A DNA stretch of 64,000 nucleotides from Corynebacterium glyciniphilum AJ 3170 (GCF_000626675.1 NZ_CP006842.1:1612001-1676000), one strand, 5' to 3'; shown: positions 47,754-57,833, counted from the first letter of the stretch. Program-made: numbers and translations. The notes: generated by a model from the letters alone, not told the origin.

Positions 47754-47832
47754 GCGATGATGTTATATGTGTCACTGGTGTGACGCGTGTTGCGACTGTT
47801 AAAGGTGGTGTAGTCGGGCTAAACTGGCGCGC

Positions 47833-50800
47833 ATGTCAACGACCAGTCGCACGCGTACCTCTCCCGGGAACTCTTCCCGGCGCTCCACTGGGCGATCTTC
47901 CCGTCCGTCGGCCAAAGCGTCGCCCGCCACCGCGCGTACCCGACGGACTCCTTCCTATGACACCGCCGACTTCGAACGGACCGGCGGTGCCTTCGGTGCC
48001 GTGGGGTCGTCGGTCGGCTCGATGGTGGGGGGAATGTCCCGTGGCCTCGGTGGTCTTGCACGCAAGCTCTCGGTGAGGGTTCCGGACGCGCCTGACGCAG
48101 GCCTGGTGGACCACGACGCGCCCGACGAGTTGCCGACCACCGTGCTGGACCGTGCCAGCGCCTCGAAGAAGAAGAAGAAAGACGCCCGTACCCGGTCGAA
48201 AGGAGCGAATGACGACGTGGATGCCCAGGCCACCCCAGATGATGCTGAACAACCGGCGTCGGAGCACGACGACAGTCAGGCAGCCCGGGTTCGGGTGGGA
48301 GGCCACTCCGACGGTGCTGCCCTGGGGGCCCTCGCGCTGGCGCTGATCATCGCGGGCACCTCATGGTTCGGAGTCGGCGGCACGGTGGGAAGCGGTATTG
48401 ACTTCGTGCTGACGTACCTCATCGGCGCAGCAGCGCTGCTTGTCCCGGTGCTGCTCGCCGGAACGGCCTGGGTGCTCATGGTGGGTGTCGAAACCACGCA
48501 GCGTTCGCGACTGCGTCTCGGTCTCGGTATCGGTATTATCGTGCTCGCTGTCCTCGGGACGATCCACATCCTCGCCGGGCAACCGTCGGAGATCGAGGGG
48601 CGGGCGTCCGCCGGCGGGATCGCCGGTCAGTTCGTCGGCACTCCCATGGCCGTCGGATTCAGTGAGTACGTCGCCGTTCCGCTGCTGCTGATGGTGATCG
48701 TCTACGGTGCTCTCCAGCTGACGGGCATGACGGTTCGGCAACTGGTCGGTTCTCTCGCGGGGTGGTTGGGGTACCGCGCACGTGGCCGTGGTGGCGACGA
48801 TCCGTACGACTCGTACGGCTCGTACGGCGAGTCCGACTACGATGAGGACGACGAATACGCGTCCGTGGACCGTGAGCTGGACGACGCTGTGCGGCAGGAC
48901 CGCGCACCCCGGGCGACGTCGCGTGACCGCCGCGGCCCGTCCGTCGGCTCCCCGCAACGACCGCGGGCCCGTCCTCGCCCGTCGCGTGCGACGACACCGA
49001 TGGACAACTACCCCGTGGATCCCGGAGCCGGCGACCAGGCGACCCTGGTGTTTCGCAGTGATGCAGCCACGGCTCCTGCCGAGGACGATCTCGAGGCACC
49101 TACCGTGGACGATGCCGTCTCCTCGGAACGGCGGCAGTCGCCGGCACCCCGATCACCGCGGACAGCCCGTCCTGCTGTCGAGTCAACGCCGACCATTGAC
49201 GACGACCTGCTCGCCTCTCCGGTCGCGTCTACTGCATCCACGGCAGCCGAAGGAGCGGCGCAGACCAACCCCGCCGCCCCGGCAAGACCAGCGTCGGCGG
49301 CTGCGACGGAGCAGCCGACGGCCGATGCGCGCTCAGCCGCCGACGAACGGGAGGAGACCCGACGACGCATCCTGGCACGTTCAGGTGCTGACGTCGCCGC
49401 GACGAACGCCACCGGTAGTGCGCAGAACGCGGCGGCAGACAGCGACGGGGAAGCCGTCGGCCGGGTCACGGACGTCACCTCTGCGGAGTACCTCCTGCCG
49501 TCCACGGAACTGCTCGTTCCGGGAGAAACAGCAAAGACCCACAGTGCCGCAAATGACCGCATGATCGAGGCGATCACTGACGTCTTCGAGGAGTTCAAGA
49601 TCGATGCGCAGGTCACCGGATTCTCCCGCGGGCCGACAGTGACGCGCTACGAGATCGAGCTCGGGCCGGGCGTGAAGGTGTCCAAGATCACCAACCTGCA
49701 GTCGAATCTGGCGTACGCAGCGGCGACGGACAACGTCCGACTGCTGACCCCGATCCCCGGCAAGTCCGCTGTGGGTATTGAGGTACCGAACTCCGACCGG
49801 GAGATGGTGCGTCTCGGCGACGTGCTCACTGCCCAGCATGTCAACGCTGACCCTGACCCGATGCTCATCGGTCTGGGCAAGGACATCGAAGGCACCTTCG
49901 TGGCCCATTCGATCCAGAAGATGCCCCACCTGCTGGTCGCAGGTTCCACAGGGTCCGGCAAGTCGGCATTCGTCAACTCGCTCCTGGTTTCCTTGTTGAC
50001 GAGGGCCACCCCGGAAGATGTGCGGCTGATTCTGATCGACCCGAAGATGGTCGAGTTGACTCCGTACGAGGGCATTCCTCACCTGGTTACGCCGATCATC
50101 ACCCAGCCGAAGAAGGCTGCTGCGGCATTGACCTGGTTGGTCGAGGAGATGGAGCAGCGGTACATGGACATGAAGTCCACCCGCGTGCGTCACATCAAGG
50201 ACTTCAACCGCAAGGTGAAGTCAGGGGAGATCACGACGCCGGCCGGGTCGGAGCGTGAGTACCGTCCGTACCCGTACATCGTGTGTGTGGTCGACGAGCT
50301 CGCCGACCTGATGATGACTGCCCCGAAGGAGATCGAAGACGCGATTGTCCGGATCACCCAGAAAGCACGGGCGGCAGGCATCCACCTCGTCCTGGCCACG
50401 CAGCGGCCATCGGTGGACGTGGTCACGGGGCTGATCAAGACGAATGTGCCGTCCCGCCTGGCTTTTGCGACCTCCTCGTTGACCGACTCTCGGGTGATCC
50501 TCGACCAGGGTGGAGCGGAGAAGCTCATCGGCATGGGTGACGGCCTGTTCATTCCCCAGGGTGCGGGTAAACCGTTGCGCATGCAGGGCGCTTTCGTGAC
50601 TGACGAGGAAGTCCAGGCCGTGGTCGACGCAGCCAAGGACCAGGCGGAACCCGACTACACCGACGGAGTGACAGAGGACAAGGCAGCTGAGGCGAAGAAG
50701 GACATCGATCCGGACATCGGCAATGACCTTGAGGACCTGCTGCAGGCAGTGGAACTCGTCGTCACCAGTCAGTTCGGGTCCACCTCGATGCTGCAGCGCA

Positions 50801-51168
50801 AGCTGCGAATCGGATTCGCCAAGGCAGGGCGGTTGATGGATCTCATGGAGACCCACGGTGTCGTGGGGCCGTCCGAAGGATCCAAGGCCCGGGATGTGCT
50901 GGTGAAGCCGGAGGAGTTGGACACCATCATCTGGATGCTCAAGGGAGCCGATCCTGCTGATGCGCCCAGGGATGCACAGGGAGGTGCGGACGATGCGGCG
51001 CAGGGTGAGCCCGGCGAGGACTACGATGCAGAATACGATGCATCTGCTGCAGCCCCGCGTGGTTACGCTGGCCAGGACGGTGATCCCACGGGCGAAATTC
51101 CCGTGGTCGATGATGGGCAGACCAGAGTTGTCCGGGCGGATTCCTCTCACACGACGGGTGCTTTCTAG
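47833..51168 (+). CDS. ftsK: DNA translocase FtsK
   Basis: Septal DNA pump that clears and aligns chromosome ends during division. The protein has 1111 residues: an N-terminal basic region, four hydrophobic spans (about residues 155-310), a long Asp/Ala/Pro-rich linker (about 320-560), then the motor: [20 protein letters not shown], Walker [10 protein letters not shown] (about 700-708), Walker [15 protein letters not shown], and the C-terminal gamma winged helix ([20 protein letters not shown]) that reads KOPS sites. An acidic tail follows. TAAACT lies 7 bases before the ATG (leaderless). Confidence 0.95.
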   Translation: MSTTSRTRTSPGNSSRRSTGRSSRPSAKASPATARTRRTPSYDTADFERTGGAFGAVGSSVGSMVGGMSRGLGGLARKLSVRVPDAPDAGLVDHDAPDELPTTVLDRASASKKKKKDARTRSKGANDDVDAQATPDDAEQPASEHDDSQAARVRVGGHSDGAALGALALALIIAGTSWFGVGGTVGSGIDFVLTYLIGAAALLVPVLLAGTAWVLMVGVETTQRSRLRLGLGIGIIVLAVLGTIHILAGQPSEIEGRASAGGIAGQFVGTPMAVGFSEYVAVPLLLMVIVYGALQLTGMTVRQLVGSLAGWLGYRARGRGGDDPYDSYGSYGESDYDEDDEYASVDRELDDAVRQDRAPRATSRDRRGPSVGSPQRPRARPRPSRATTPMDNYPVDPGAGDQATLVFRSDAATAPAEDDLEAPTVDDAVSSERRQSPAPRSPRTARPAVESTPTIDDDLLASPVASTASTAAEGAAQTNPAAPARPASAAATEQPTADARSAADEREETRRRILARSGADVAATNATGSAQNAAADSDGEAVGRVTDVTSAEYLLPSTELLVPGETAKTHSAANDRMIEAITDVFEEFKIDAQVTGFSRGPTVTRYEIELGPGVKVSKITNLQSNLAYAAATDNVRLLTPIPGKSAVGIEVPNSDREMVRLGDVLTAQHVNADPDPMLIGLGKDIEGTFVAHSIQKMPHLLVAGSTGSGKSAFVNSLLVSLLTRATPEDVRLILIDPKMVELTPYEGIPHLVTPIITQPKKAAAALTWLVEEMEQRYMDMKSTRVRHIKDFNRKVKSGEITTPAGSEREYRPYPYIVCVVDELADLMMTAPKEIEDAIVRITQKARAAGIHLVLATQRPSVDVVTGLIKTNVPSRLAFATSSLTDSRVILDQGGAEKLIGMGDGLFIPQGAGKPLRMQGAFVTDEEVQAVVDAAKDQAEPDYTDGVTEDKAAEAKKDIDPDIGNDLEDLLQAVELVVTSQFGSTSMLQRKLRIGFAKAGRLMDLMETHGVVGPSEGSKARDVLVKPEELDTIIWMLKGADPADAPRDAQGGADDAAQGEPGEDYDAEYDASAAAPRGYAGQDGDPTGEIPVVDDGQTRVVRADSSHTTGAF

Positions 51169-51179
51169 CAGACTTCTGG

Positions 51180-51338
51180 TAGGATTCGAATCTGTCAGGA
51201 GGGGAGTACCCCGCCCGCGGCACTGATCGTCAACACGGCGACCGCCTTCGGTCCCCGGTCGTGCCGGCCACCAGCACTCGTTTGCGGTGGTGGGGGAGAC
51301 CTCCGGTCCACCTAGCCGACCGGAGGTTTCGACCAGTC
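51180..51338 (+). promoter_or_regulatory. probable yybP-ykoY (Mn2+) riboswitch upstream of terC
   Basis: After a TAGGAT -10 (51180-51185) the leader contains GGGGAGTA (51201-51208) and CGTCAACA (51228-51235), the conserved loop sequences of the yybP-ykoY manganese riboswitch. At the end a perfect 10-bp stem (ACCTCCGGTC at 51299-51308, GACCGGAGGT at 51318-51327) buries the only GGAGG ribosome site, 12 bases before the terC ATG. The likely output is translational, with Mn2+ freeing the site. TerC/MntP-type exporters are the classic targets. Confidence 0.72.
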
Positions 51339-52382
51339 ATGGAAGTCAACGCACTCACCTGGATCATCACCATTGCGGTGATCGCCGGGTTCTTCATTTT
51401 CGATTTCTACGCCCACGTGCGCACGCCGCACGCCCCGTCCATCAAGGAATCTGCCTGGTGGAGCCTGTTCTACGTTGCGCTGGCCTGTGTTTTCGGCGTC
51501 TTCCTGTGGTTCACCTGGGGTGAACCAGGTGACCCGCACGCGCACGGCGTCGAGTTCTTCACCGGGTATGTGACCGAGAAGGCCTTGAGCGTGGACAACC
51601 TGTTCATCTTCGCCCTCATCATGGGCACGTTCAAGGTCCCCCGCGAGTACCAGCAGAAGGTGCTGCTGATCGGCATCGCCCTGGCCCTGGTGTTCCGCGG
51701 TATCTTCATCGCTTTCGGCGCCGCAGCCATCGAAGCCTGGTCCGATGTGTTCTATATCTTCGGGATCTGGCTGCTGTGGACGGCCTACACCGTGGTCCGT
51801 GACGAGCTGTCGGACCAACCGGCCCGTGATCCCAGCGACATGAAGCTGATCAAGGTCCTCAACAAGGCGGTCCCTGTCGCTGACGACTACAGCGGCGACA
51901 AGCTGCTGGTGCGCCGGCTCGGCAAGCGTGCGGTAACCCCCCTGTTGGTCTGCCTGGTTGCCATCGGCATGACGGACCTGATGTTCGCCCTCGACTCCAT
52001 CCCGGCGATCTACGGCATCACCCAGGAACCGTACATCGTCTTTACCACCAACGCTTTCGCGCTGCTGGGGCTGCGGCAGATGTACTTCCTGCTGGACGGG
52101 CTCCTCGACCGGTTGGTGTACCTGCCCTACGGGCTGGGGATCATCCTGGCCTTCATCGGTGTGAAGCTCGTGCTGCATGCCCTGCACGAGAACGGTCTTC
52201 CTTTCATCAACGGGGGCGAACCCGTGCTGAACGCGCCGGAAGTTGAGACGGTGGTCTCTCTGATTGTCATCGTCGGGGTGCTGGCTGTGACCGTGGTCGC
52301 CAGCCTTGTGAAGTCGAAACACGACGCGGCGAAAGAATCCGCCGCGGCGGACTCTGCTGTCGAAAGCGCCGCACGCGACTGA
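51339..52382 (+). CDS. TerC-family membrane protein
   Basis: A 347-residue integral membrane protein of the TerC family, linked to tellurite resistance and, in several bacteria, to manganese export or metal loading of exported proteins. Eight or nine hydrophobic spans are visible. The family signatures are FFTGYVTEKALSVDNLFIFA and IGMTDLMFALDSIPAIYGIT, each with an acidic residue within a membrane span. The ATG at 51339 follows the ribosome site in the riboswitch hairpin; the earlier in-frame start at 51261 would fall inside the aptamer. The C-terminal 30 residues are a polar Ala/Lys/Ser tail. Confidence 0.92.
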   Translation: MEVNALTWIITIAVIAGFFIFDFYAHVRTPHAPSIKESAWWSLFYVALACVFGVFLWFTWGEPGDPHAHGVEFFTGYVTEKALSVDNLFIFALIMGTFKVPREYQQKVLLIGIALALVFRGIFIAFGAAAIEAWSDVFYIFGIWLLWTAYTVVRDELSDQPARDPSDMKLIKVLNKAVPVADDYSGDKLLVRRLGKRAVTPLLVCLVAIGMTDLMFALDSIPAIYGITQEPYIVFTTNAFALLGLRQMYFLLDGLLDRLVYLPYGLGIILAFIGVKLVLHALHENGLPFINGGEPVLNAPEVETVVSLIVIVGVLAVTVVASLVKSKHDAAKESAAADSAVESAARD

Positions 52383-52436
52383 CACCCGTTACTGCCGGTG
52401 CACCAACTTCCGCGTGCACTGGGTAGGATGTGAAGG

Positions 52437-53102
52437 GTGCAAGAGACGCAGCACGAGATGCAGAACAGTGACGAGAACGACAACAGCGGCCACCACGGGG
52501 CACCGGTCGGTGCCGGTAGGTCGCAGTTCGGTCGCGCCGTCCACCGGTTCAACCTCCCGAATGTCCTGACCACGGTCCGGATCGTCCTGATTCCGGTCTT
52601 CGTCTGGCTGTTGATCGCGGCCGGGCCATTGGCGGGGGAACGGGACCTTGACAGCGCGCTGCGCTGGTGGGCCCTGTTGTCCTTCTGTGTGCTCATGGCC
52701 ACTGATCAGCTGGACGGCTTCCTCGCCCGTCGTTACGAGGTGATCACCGACTACGGGAAGCTCGCTGACCCGATCGCCGACAAGGCGCTGATGATCTCGG
52801 CGATGGTGTCGCTCAATATTCTGGGCGACTTGTGGTGGCCCGTCACCGTTGTCATCGTCTTCCGGGAACTCGGCATCACGGTATGGCGGATGATACTGGC
52901 GCGTAAGGGCAAAGTTGTTCCGGCGTCGAAGGGCGGAAAGCTCAAGACCGTGTTGCAGACGCTGGCCGTTGCCATGGTGATCGCGCCGCTGCCGGACTGG
53001 ACCAACTGGCTCACCTACCCACTGGTCGCTGTGGCGGTCCTGGTGACCGTGGTAACCGGCGTGCAGTATCTCCTGGATTCCCGGAACCGCGCCGATGCCT
53101 GA
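52437..53102 (+). CDS. pgsA: CDP-diacylglycerol-glycerol-3-phosphate 3-phosphatidyltransferase
   Basis: Membrane enzyme of phosphatidylglycerol synthesis. The protein has 221 residues: a polar N-terminus of about 35 residues, then FNLPNVLTTVRIVLIPVFVW and the CDP-alcohol transferase motif DQLDGFLARRYEVITDYGKL with ADPIADK completing D-x2-D-G-x2-A-R-x8-G-x3-D-x3-D. Four or five hydrophobic spans follow. The GTG at 52437 has TAGGAT 7 bases upstream (leaderless). The stop overlaps the cinA start by 8 bp. The order pgsA-cinA-clgR-pspA is conserved in mycobacteria and corynebacteria. Confidence 0.92.
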   Translation: MQETQHEMQNSDENDNSGHHGAPVGAGRSQFGRAVHRFNLPNVLTTVRIVLIPVFVWLLIAAGPLAGERDLDSALRWWALLSFCVLMATDQLDGFLARRYEVITDYGKLADPIADKALMISAMVSLNILGDLWWPVTVVIVFRELGITVWRMILARKGKVVPASKGGKLKTVLQTLAVAMVIAPLPDWTNWLTYPLVAVAVLVTVVTGVQYLLDSRNRADA

Positions 53103-53673
53103 TCCGTCGGGCCCGCTCCTTCCCACGATTCTCGCGCGCCGCCTCGTATCTTCCGCGACGTCGGCGGGGGTCACGGTCGCGACCGCGGAGTCGTTGACTG
53201 CCGGCGACATTGCCTCGACCATTGCCGGCGTCGCCGGTGCGTCGGCCGTGCTTCGGGGCGGACTCGTCGTGTACGCGACGGACCTCAAGGCGACGCTCGC
53301 GGGCGTCGATGAGTCATTGTTGTCGGCCCGGGGGCCCGTCGATCCCGATGTCGCCCGGGCCTTAGCGAGAGGCGCGGTGAGCCGGTGTGGCGCTGACATC
53401 GGTCTCGGTGTCACTGGCGTCGCCGGCCCCGACAGTCAGGACGGTCACCCCGTGGGTGAGGTCTATGTTGCGGTGTGGTCCCCGTCCCGCCATGGGGAAG
53501 GAGCGATTGACCACGTGGTGTCTCTCGACGACGCCGAGCTCAGTTCGCCACGGCAGCCGGGTCAGGACCGGCGGGGGGTGATCCGGTCAGCGGCGACCGC
53601 TCGCGCACTGTCACTGGCCGTGGATGCCGTCGACGCCCTGGATGCTCTTACCGCGGCCGCGGATGACGGGTAG
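53095..53673 (+). CDS. CinA C-terminal domain protein (NMN amidohydrolase)
   Basis: A 192-residue stand-alone CinA C-terminal domain, equivalent to PncC, which deamidates nicotinamide mononucleotide in NAD salvage. The signatures TVATAESLTAGDIASTIAGV, GGLVVYATDLKATLAGV and LGVTGVAGPDSQDGHPVGEV are all seen. The N-terminal MoaB-like half of full CinA is absent, as is usual in actinobacteria. It starts within the end of pgsA and is presumably translated by coupling. It precedes clgR by about 95 bases. Confidence 0.88.
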   Translation: MPDPSGPLLPTILARRLVSSATSAGVTVATAESLTAGDIASTIAGVAGASAVLRGGLVVYATDLKATLAGVDESLLSARGPVDPDVARALARGAVSRCGADIGLGVTGVAGPDSQDGHPVGEVYVAVWSPSRHGEGAIDHVVSLDDAELSSPRQPGQDRRGVIRSAATARALSLAVDAVDALDALTAAADDG

Positions 53674-53767
53674 GAGTTCCCGAGTCGCGGTTACCGCGAC
53701 GCCGGTAGAGACGGTGGACTAGACTTGAACGGGAACAAAATGGGATCCCCAACCGTTGGAGACGGTG

Positions 53768-54145
53768 ATGGCAAAGCACACTTCGGTACTCGAGAAAGAA
53801 CGACCCGACGTCGACTTGGCGGGAGTTGACGCGGTCTCAACGACCCTCGCCGAACCACTCCTGCGCGAGGCCCTAGGAGCGACGCTCCGCGGCTTCCGCG
53901 AGGATTCCCACCGCACCCTCCGCGAGCTTGCCGTTGCCGCGAACGTGAGCCCGGGCTACCTCTCGGAACTGGAGCGTGGCCGCAAGGAAGTGTCCTCGGA
54001 ACTCCTGGCCAGCGTCTGCATGGCGCTGGGGATCCGGGTGTCGCAGGTCATCATCGAGGCTGCTGCGATGATGGCGTTCGATGCTGCTGCGGCGGAACTT
54101 ACCGCGGCAACGCCGGTCGAGCCGGTGTCCGTGGCCTCCCACTGA
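53768..54145 (+). CDS. clgR: ClgR, XRE-family regulator of Clp protease and stress genes
   Basis: A 125-residue transcriptional activator of clpP and clpC and related genes. The helix-turn-helix with LRELAVAANVSPGYLSELERGRKEVSSELL is nearly identical to corynebacterial and mycobacterial ClgR. Compared with C. glutamicum ClgR there is an N-terminal insertion of about 15-20 residues (KERPDVDLAGVDAVSTTLA region) before the LLREALGATLRGFRED start of the domain. The ATG at 53768 follows GGAGACGG. A TAGACT -10 lies at 53720-53725. A pspA promoter overlaps its stop codon. Confidence 0.92.
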   Translation: MAKHTSVLEKERPDVDLAGVDAVSTTLAEPLLREALGATLRGFREDSHRTLRELAVAANVSPGYLSELERGRKEVSSELLASVCMALGIRVSQVIIEAAAMMAFDAAAAELTAATPVEPVSVASH

Positions 54146-54151
54146 TATACT
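54146..54151 (+). promoter_or_regulatory. -10 element of the pspA promoter
   Basis: TATACT directly after the clgR stop codon gives pspA its own transcript with a leader of about 55 nt containing GAAGGAGA. A recognisable -35 is absent, so an activator or an alternative sigma factor may be needed. Confidence 0.5.
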
Positions 54152-54211
54152 TTCCTGGTTCACAACAACCCTGCGACTGCCCCGCCCCGTCCGAAGGAGA
54201 CGTTCAGACTC

Positions 54212-55060
54212 ATGGCAAACCCGTTCTCTAAGGCCTGGAAGTACCTTATGGCGCTGTTCGACTCGAAGATCGAGGAGAATGCCGACCCGAAGGTGCAGAT
54301 TGAACAGGCCATCCGCGAGGCGCAGAACCAGCACCGGCAGTTGTCGCAGCAGGCGGCCGCCGTCATCGGTAACCAGCGGCAGCTCGAGATGAAGCTGAAC
54401 CGCCAGCTGGCGGAGATCGAAAAGCTCCAGGCCAACACTAAACAGGCACTGACGTTGTCCGATAAGGCGCGTTCTGAAGGGGACAACCAGAAGGCTGTCG
54501 AGTACGAGAATGCGGCGGAGGCTTTCGCCGCTCAGCTGGTGACGGCAGAGCAGTCTGTGGAGGACATGAAGCAGCTCCACGACCAGTCGCTGCAGCAGGC
54601 AGACCAGGCGAAGAAGGCCGTCGAGCGCAACTCCATGCAGCTTCAGCAGAAGGTGTCTGAGCGTACAAAGCTGTTGAGTCAGCTGGAGCAGGCGAAGATG
54701 CAGGAGAAGGTTGCGGAGTCGCTGCAGTCGATGGACCGTGCCGCCAGCGCGGATTCACCGAACCTGGACCAGGTCCGCGAGAAGATCGAGCGGCGGTACT
54801 CCAATGCGCTGGGACAGGCTGAACTGGCGGAGAACTCCGTCCAGGGCCGTATGGCTGAGGTCGAGCAGGCGGGTGTGCAGATGGCCGGTCATTCCCGTCT
54901 AGAGCAGCTACGTGCGGAGATGGGCTCGGGAAACTCGGGCCAGAACGCCGTGGCGGGCGGCGACAACCCCCAGCAGGCGATCAATCAGGCACAGCCCCAG
55001 GCACAGGCAGTCAACAGTGATGCCGTCGCCCAGAAGATGCGGGAGCTTCGGGGCGAGTAG
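54212..55060 (+). CDS. pspA: phage shock protein A / IM30 family
   Basis: A 282-residue PspA/IM30 protein (35-kDa antigen type in actinobacteria) that binds stressed membranes as an ESCRT-III-like polymer. The N-terminal amphipathic helix ([20 protein letters not shown]) is followed by long coiled-coil helices ([20 protein letters not shown] to about residue 225). A C-terminal Gln/Ala/Asn-rich tail of about 50 residues is distinctive ([11 protein letters not shown]). GAAGGAGA lies upstream of the ATG. Gene order clgR-pspA followed by a partner matches the mycobacterial Psp system. Confidence 0.94.
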   Translation: MANPFSKAWKYLMALFDSKIEENADPKVQIEQAIREAQNQHRQLSQQAAAVIGNQRQLEMKLNRQLAEIEKLQANTKQALTLSDKARSEGDNQKAVEYENAAEAFAAQLVTAEQSVEDMKQLHDQSLQQADQAKKAVERNSMQLQQKVSERTKLLSQLEQAKMQEKVAESLQSMDRAASADSPNLDQVREKIERRYSNALGQAELAENSVQGRMAEVEQAGVQMAGHSRLEQLRAEMGSGNSGQNAVAGGDNPQQAINQAQPQAQAVNSDAVAQKMRELRGE

Positions 55061-55118
55061 CATCGGGCCAGCTGTCGGGAACTGAGACGGTGGGCCAGGG
55101 TGGGGTAGTGTACGTCAC

Positions 55119-55847
55119 ATGGCGACACCGAGTGACCGTAGTTCCGGGACTGACGGGGAGCGTTCTCTGCGTGCAACAACGGCAGACAGGGAGCGCGTCC
55201 TGGCGGAGTTGTCTGATGCGACAGGCCGCGGACAGATCGACCTGGGGGAGTTCGAGGAGCGATCGGCAGTGGCCTGGAGTGCGCCCTCCCGTACATGCCT
55301 CGCCGACCTTCTGGACGATATAGTCGTTGACCCGATGGCGGTCGTACTTGGAGACAGGAGCGGCGTGGCCCTGCCGCGGGCAGAACGACGGTCCACCGGT
55401 CTGGCTCCTGCCCATGGACTGACGACCGCCGGGCCAGTAGATGCCCGCATTACCGGTTCGCCGGGTTCTGCCTGGACCGTAGCGGTGTTCTCAGGTGCCG
55501 AGAAGAAGGGGGAATGGGCCTGCGCGCACTCGCACCGGGTGATGGCGGTCATGGGTGGAGCTCTCGTTGATCTTCGCGATGCTGTTTTTGAGGCGCCGGA
55601 GACAGTGATCACCGTGACCGCGGTGATGGGCGGGGTCCAGGTACTCGTGCCGGAGGACGTGCGCGTCATCGAGCACGGCGTCGGTCTGATGGGCGGTTTC
55701 GGCAGTGCGCGCGCGAAGTCGGTGACACGGAGTTCGCGTGACCTGCCGACGGATGCCCCCGTGGTCCGGGTGCGCGGTGTCGCCGTCATGGGAGGCGTGG
55801 AAGTCAAACGTGTGCCTCGCCGCAGGAGAGAGATCCCAGCCTCCTGA
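55119..55847 (+). CDS. DUF1707 and LiaF-like C-terminal domain protein
   Basis: A 242-residue protein. Residues 18-70 form a DUF1707 domain (LRATTADRERVLAELSDATG, QIDLGEFEERSAVAW), and the second half (VAVFSGAEKKGEWACAHSHR, then two MGG-containing beta repeats AVMGGALVDLRDAVF and AVMGGVQVLVPEDV) is like the LiaF/'toastrack' domain of cell-envelope stress sensors. No membrane span is evident, unlike PspM of mycobacteria, which occupies the same place. The ATG has TAGTGT 7 bases upstream (leaderless). It probably works with PspA at the membrane. Confidence 0.82.
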   Translation: MATPSDRSSGTDGERSLRATTADRERVLAELSDATGRGQIDLGEFEERSAVAWSAPSRTCLADLLDDIVVDPMAVVLGDRSGVALPRAERRSTGLAPAHGLTTAGPVDARITGSPGSAWTVAVFSGAEKKGEWACAHSHRVMAVMGGALVDLRDAVFEAPETVITVTAVMGGVQVLVPEDVRVIEHGVGLMGGFGSARAKSVTRSSRDLPTDAPVVRVRGVAVMGGVEVKRVPRRRREIPAS

Positions 55848-55896
55848 AAACATGGCTGCGTTTGTCGTCAGCCGGGGTTGCGCGCGGGCACGGGAT

Positions 55897-56526
55897 TCAG
55901 TCTGCTGCGCCGCGGGCCCGCAGAGCATCGGCGATCGCCCGGGCACGGAGAATCGTTCTGACGATCACAGGTACCCCGAACGCGGTCAGCGACAGTCCGA
56001 CTGAGGGGTTTCCCCGGGCGCGCCGTGCATCCAGGACGTCATTAACCGCCTGGACCTGCAGCGGAATGAGTCTGATTGTCAGCGTGAGTGCCAGACTGAC
56101 CTGCTCGACCGGAACTCCGATACGTGCACAGGGGGCCAGGAGGCGGTCGAAAGTATCCATCAGTTCTGAGACACGGGTCGTCAGCGTGAGTGTGACAGCT
56201 CCAGTGACAGCAGCGAACAGGACCAGCACCATGGTGACGGCTTGGTAGCCGTCGGCTCTCCACCAGAGCATGAGCCCGAGGAAAATCAGGAGGGGCAGTG
56301 CGCCGGCTACCTGACGCATCAACAGTCGGGGAGGAAGGCGGCCTACGAGTGCAGCGAGGGCCACGAAAGCGACACTTACTGCTCCGCCGACCCACGAGTC
56401 CACGGCGACTGCAGACACGACCAGGAAGACGCTGAGTACGGCCAGCTTGGTTCCGGGCGTGGCGCGGTGGAGGAGAGAGGTACCGGGATGGTAGACACCG
56501 AGTGGTACACGTGAGGGGCTAATCAT
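55897..56526 (-). CDS. bioN: biotin ECF transporter T component
   Basis: A 209-residue EcfT/BioN protein, the membrane scaffold of the energy-coupling-factor biotin importer. It has four or five hydrophobic spans and the two ATPase-coupling helices with A-R-G motifs: LDARRARGNPSVG and IADALRARGAAD at the C-terminus. The start overlaps the bioM stop (ATGA). The three genes run bioY-bioM-bioN on the minus strand and end facing the DUF1707 gene. Assignment to biotin rests on the adjoining bioY and the operator-like site. Confidence 0.9.
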   Translation of the reverse strand: MISPSRVPLGVYHPGTSLLHRATPGTKLAVLSVFLVVSAVAVDSWVGGAVSVAFVALAALVGRLPPRLLMRQVAGALPLLIFLGLMLWWRADGYQAVTMVLVLFAAVTGAVTLTLTTRVSELMDTFDRLLAPCARIGVPVEQVSLALTLTIRLIPLQVQAVNDVLDARRARGNPSVGLSLTAFGVPVIVRTILRARAIADALRARGAAD

Positions 56527-57215
56527 GATGTGCTGGCCTCGTTCATCCGCCGGACATAGGCGGATATGACTTTCTCCGGACTCCCGTCGTCAATGACACG
56601 GCCGTTCCCGACACAGATCGTGCGTTCCGCATCGGCCGCAAGCTCCAGGTCGTGGGTGACCGTGATGACTTGTTGTGAGAGAGAATCCAGGGTCTTTCTG
56701 AGCCGGTTGCGGTTGACGAGGTCGAGGAGACAGGATGGTTCATCGGCGACGATGACCTGTGGAGTGAGAGCGGTGATCGACGCCAGCGCCAACATCTGCT
56801 TCTCACCTCCGGAGAGCAGGTGAGGAGACTGCTCCTCCTTGCCTGCCAGGCCCGCCATGGTCAATGACGCAGTGACCCGTTCAGCGACCTGATCACGTGT
56901 CAGACCCGCTCCACGGAGCGAGAAGGCGATGTCTTCGGCGACGCTGGGCATGATGATCTGATTGTCCGGGTCAGAGAACAGGAAGCCGACAACCCCGCGC
57001 ACCTTCCTCCCCCGACGGCCGACGGGAACGCCGTTGACGGCCACGGAGCCGGACGTCGCCGCCGTCAGTCCGTTGATCATCCGGATCAGAGTTGACTTAC
57101 CTGACCCGTTTGCGCCGATGATGCTGATGCGCTGCTCCGTGAGCTCCAGGCTGACCGGGTGCAGGATGGTTGTGCCGTCAACGGTGACCGACGCATCACG
57201 GAAGCTGACAGTCAC
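56523..57215 (-). CDS. bioM: biotin ECF transporter ATP-binding protein
   Basis: A 230-residue ABC ATPase of the ECF type. Walker A is GANGSGKST (about residues 34-42), the Q-loop region has FLFSDPDNQIIMPSV as typical of EcfA proteins, the signature is LLSGGEKQMLALAS, Walker B is VIVADEPSCLLDL, and the His switch is in VITVTHDLELAA. Note that Walker B has Asp-Glu as needed, but the signature is LSGGEKQ. It overlaps bioY upstream and bioN downstream by 4 bp each. Confidence 0.92.
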   Translation of the reverse strand: MTVSFRDASVTVDGTTILHPVSLELTEQRISIIGANGSGKSTLIRMINGLTAATSGSVAVNGVPVGRRGRKVRGVVGFLFSDPDNQIIMPSVAEDIAFSLRGAGLTRDQVAERVTASLTMAGLAGKEEQSPHLLSGGEKQMLALASITALTPQVIVADEPSCLLDLVNRNRLRKTLDSLSQQVITVTHDLELAADAERTICVGNGRVIDDGSPEKVISAYVRRMNEASTS

Positions 57216-57826
57216 TGCACCGCTCCGGTGTGCCGGGGTGAGGGGAGAAGGTCGGGGACCGCACGGACGACCGCAGCGGCGATGACGGCAGCGACAAGCA
57301 CCTTGATGATGTCACCGGGAATGAACGGCGTGTTCGACACGAGCGCACCGGTGAAGTCCATGCCGGTGCGGAGCACCAGCCCTACACTGCCGCAGAGGTA
57401 CTGTACACAGACTCCGACGATCCCCGCGACGATGAAAACGACGACACGTCCGAGGTGACGGTGTGGCGCATACTGGGCGATCGCCCCGATGACGAGGGCC
57501 GACACGATGTACCCGAGGACGTATCCGACCGTCGGCCCTGCCACGGCAGCGAGAGCAGGTTTCCAACCGGCCATGTTCGGGACGCCGACGAAGCCGACGG
57601 CAATGAACAGTGCCACGGCAAGTCCGCCACGCTTCCATCCGAGGATCATGGCTGTCAGAGCCACCCCCATATTCTGCAGGACGATGGGTACACCGAGTGC
57701 GCCGACGGGAATTGTCACGGCTCCGAGCACGATGATCAGTGCGGCGAAGGTCGCCATGAGAGCGATGTCCGCGGCAGGGGACCGGCGCGCGGGTAACGCC
57801 CGGGGACGGGTCGATGAATTCACCAT
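57212..57826 (-). CDS. bioY: biotin transporter substrate-binding component
   Basis: A 204-residue membrane S-component that binds biotin. Six hydrophobic spans are visible. The family segments are LGAVTIPVGALGVPIVLQNM, GGLAVALFIAVGFVGVPNMA and AGPTVGYVLGYIVSALVIGA. The ATG at 57826 lies 7 bases after TAGAGT (leaderless), with TTGAAC as -35 at 57863-57858. The BioQ-like dyad overlaps that -35. Biotin import matters in corynebacteria because many are biotin auxotrophs. Confidence 0.92.
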   Translation of the reverse strand: MVNSSTRPRALPARRSPAADIALMATFAALIIVLGAVTIPVGALGVPIVLQNMGVALTAMILGWKRGGLAVALFIAVGFVGVPNMAGWKPALAAVAGPTVGYVLGYIVSALVIGAIAQYAPHRHLGRVVVFIVAGIVGVCVQYLCGSVGLVLRTGMDFTGALVSNTPFIPGDIIKVLVAAVIAAAVVRAVPDLLPSPRHTGAVQ

Positions 57827-57833
57827 GTGAAGA

